NCBI RefSeq assembly: GCF_029227915.1
Contig: NC_079888.1
Location: 3,855,001-3,919,000 of the forward strand
Direction of reading: 5' to 3'
Source of the DNA: Hydractinia symbiolongicarpus
Taxonomy: Eukaryota; Cnidaria; Hydrozoa; Anthoathecata; Hydractiniidae
Length of the DNA: 64,000 bases
Under the pieces are notes generated by a model, which worked only from the letters and a program-made list of their open reading frames with translations, was not told the DNA's origin and did no database searches. Of the stretch, positions 62,468 through 64,000 are shown in pieces; position 1 is the first letter of the stretch; every line of letters starts with the position of its first letter. The translations under genes were made by a program, and so were the position numbers.

Positions 62468-63405
62468 ATTTTCACCTGCACGTCATGCAACGTACAACAT
62501 TTCATACTTATCGAGGACTGAATCAACATCTACGAACATGTTTTAAGAAAGCTGTAAAAACTTATACGATTTCCAGTCAGAATATAACATTAAATCTCGA
62601 CAGCAGAATTACAAACGTAGACCATAATACAACGCGTTTTAAATGGCGAGGGAGAGATGATTTAATTGTCTCAAAACAAATAGATGCTGCGTATGAAAAA
62701 ATTGTATACTGGAAAAAAATTTTTTTTATGTTACCAACTGGTGCTGCTGGAAGTAAATATATTACAGAAGTATCAAGACTTATGAATGCATGGTTATATG
62801 ATCTTTCAATGAAAAATTTTAAAGCAATATACATTATGCCACGCCTTTTACTGCAGAAGACTTGTAAAACATCAAAGTCCAAGGATTATACAGCGGCACT
62901 TGAAAGAAGATTAATATTGTGGGAAAGTGGCGATTTCAACGAACTAGCTTAGAAGTTATTTCAAAACAGTTCCCGAAGCAGATGAACAAAGGAAATATCA
63001 ACGGAGAATTAGAAATGCTTACAAACAACATGAAAAATGGTATTCTTCCGCTCAACGACAAAACCCTGAAATTGATTCACCAAAAGCATCCGAACCCCAA
63101 AGAAGTAGATGCAGATATATTAATACACGGAGAAAAACCAAGAGTGCATCCAGTGATTTACGATGTCATTGATGAGGAAATGGTAAAAAAGGCTGCCTTA
63201 CGAACTGAAGGAGGCTCTGGACCATCAGGATTAGATGCTGATGGGTGGCGCAAGATGCTTGCATCTAATCAATATGGCACAGTAAATGTTGATTTAAGAA
63301 GAGCTCTTGCTGAAAGTATTAAAAGAAAATTGTATTCAAAAGGTGGAAATTGATCAGATTAACAACACCACGTCGCTCGAAGCTTTAATTGCCAGCAGAG
63401 TAACG
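62468..63405 (+). mobile_element. Non-LTR-type retroelement ORF fragment (zinc finger and pre-RT region)
   Basis: The frame begins with a broken CxxC zinc-finger region followed by YRGLNQHLRTC (the Cys pair and the His/Cys part are in different frames). It continues with KWRGRDDLIVSKQIDAAYEK, LLLQKTCKTSKSKDYTAALE and, after a frame change near 62950, HPVIYDVIDEEMVKKAALRT, GGSGPSGLDADGWRKM and SLEALIASRVTPL. This order is typical of a reverse transcriptase-bearing ORF abundant in cnidarian genomes; the RT core that should follow is missing because the homology stops near 63405. At least two frame changes mean it is not functional. Confidence 0.65.
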
Positions 63406-63489
63406 CCCCTAATACTTGCCTACGCAAAAATGTTCAACCTCAAATTGCCATTTTTAAAATGCGTTAAGCTCAAATATATAATAAATGAG

Positions 63490-64000
63490 TAAAGAATATT
63501 AGAAAGAAGTCGTTGATACTCTATGGGAATCCGTCAGACTGGTATCATATACTCTTCTTCTAGCAGTAGGTGCAAAAAGACGCTGGGAGTTTCTAGACCA
63601 GGGACCAAGATGGACCTGGAGGACGGTTTAAAGCTTGCTGGCTATATGACGGGAGCGATATTATTCGACGAATATGCGATAAAACAAATCTGGTATAAAC
63701 GTTCCCTAATGCCTAATGTTTTGAAATAAAATGACTTTAGACGTAATGAAGTACCTACACACGGCAATCTTTACTGGGTCAACAAGCTGCGGGAAAACGC
63801 AGTGTGTCCTGGAATTGCTTGAGAAAGAGTATAGGCAGCATTTCTATAACATAGTCATACTATGCCCTACTATACCTCGAAAGATCCTCGCCATGGAAAG
63901 ATGACTATGTTTGTCTGATAGACCCAAAGGATCAGCTCTTCGAATGGATCTGAAAATTGTCGTCGTTGCTAGCGGGCTAAGAAACATTGTTCATTATCGA
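63490..64000 (+). mobile_element. Polinton/Maverick-like fragment with A32-type packaging ATPase remnant
   Basis: An ATG at 63731 opens 57 codons with a Walker A motif (GSTSCGKT) followed by a VLELLEKEYRQHF helix and a hydrophobic strand NIVILCP. It stops at 63902-63904, after which related sequence continues in another frame to the window edge. P-loop plus following pattern match the FtsK/HerA-type genome-packaging ATPase of Polinton/Maverick and related virus-like elements in animal genomes. The ORF is interrupted, so this copy is broken here. The upstream piece (63490-63730) has no identified function. Other Polinton genes may lie beyond the window. Confidence 0.55.

Overview
The window is animal nuclear DNA. 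It is AT-rich, with spliced genes (short exons, GT-AG introns of about 100 bp to 3 kb) and a dense load of mobile elements: tRNA-derived SINEs, non-LTR reverse transcriptase fragments, a Penelope-like fragment, a Ty3/Gypsy relic, a Polinton-like ATPase relic and many foldback/MITE elements. The gene set (NEDD1, SLC30A1-type zinc exporter, SLC41A magnesium transporter, histidine ammonia-lyase, tRNA-Sec) is metazoan. The repeat spectrum suggests a cnidarian, possibly a hydrozoan; this is an inference and not proven by the sequence.

Layout. 1-107 (+) is the last exon of a histidine ammonia-lyase (HAL) gene. 2785-13270 (+) is a second HAL copy in tandem; two conserved blocks are missing and a 1-nt frameshift is visible, so it looks like a decaying duplicate. 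13.3-17.9 kb is intergenic with MITEs, a SINE and foldbacks. 17923-21374 (+) is a three-exon SLC30A1-like zinc exporter whose first intron carries a tandem repeat and a foldback element. 24301-37873 (-) is a complete 12-exon NEDD1 gene (phases agree across all junctions, 699 aa). 38-44 kb is a repeat graveyard (LINE 3' end, minisatellite, SINE, dead Gypsy). 45006-47749 is a 2.7-kb foldback transposon with opposed tandem arrays. 47975-48061 (-) is a well-formed selenocysteine tRNA gene. 48.5-49.3 kb holds palindromes and MITEs. 51852-59993 (+) is a complete nine-exon SLC41A-type Mg2+ transporter (558 aa). 62.4-64 kb holds a non-LTR retroelement ORF fragment joined to a Polinton/Maverick-like fragment with an A32-type ATPase P-loop.

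The host genes do not form one pathway: histidine catabolism, zinc efflux, centrosomal gamma-tubulin recruitment, Mg2+ transport and selenocysteine decoding. The most noteworthy structures are the tRNA-Sec gene, the degenerate HAL duplicate with an inverted copy of one of its own exon/intron junctions, the minisatellite that repeats a NEDD1 splice acceptor nine times, a hammerhead-like motif in the Penelope-like fragment, and the 2.7-kb foldback element.
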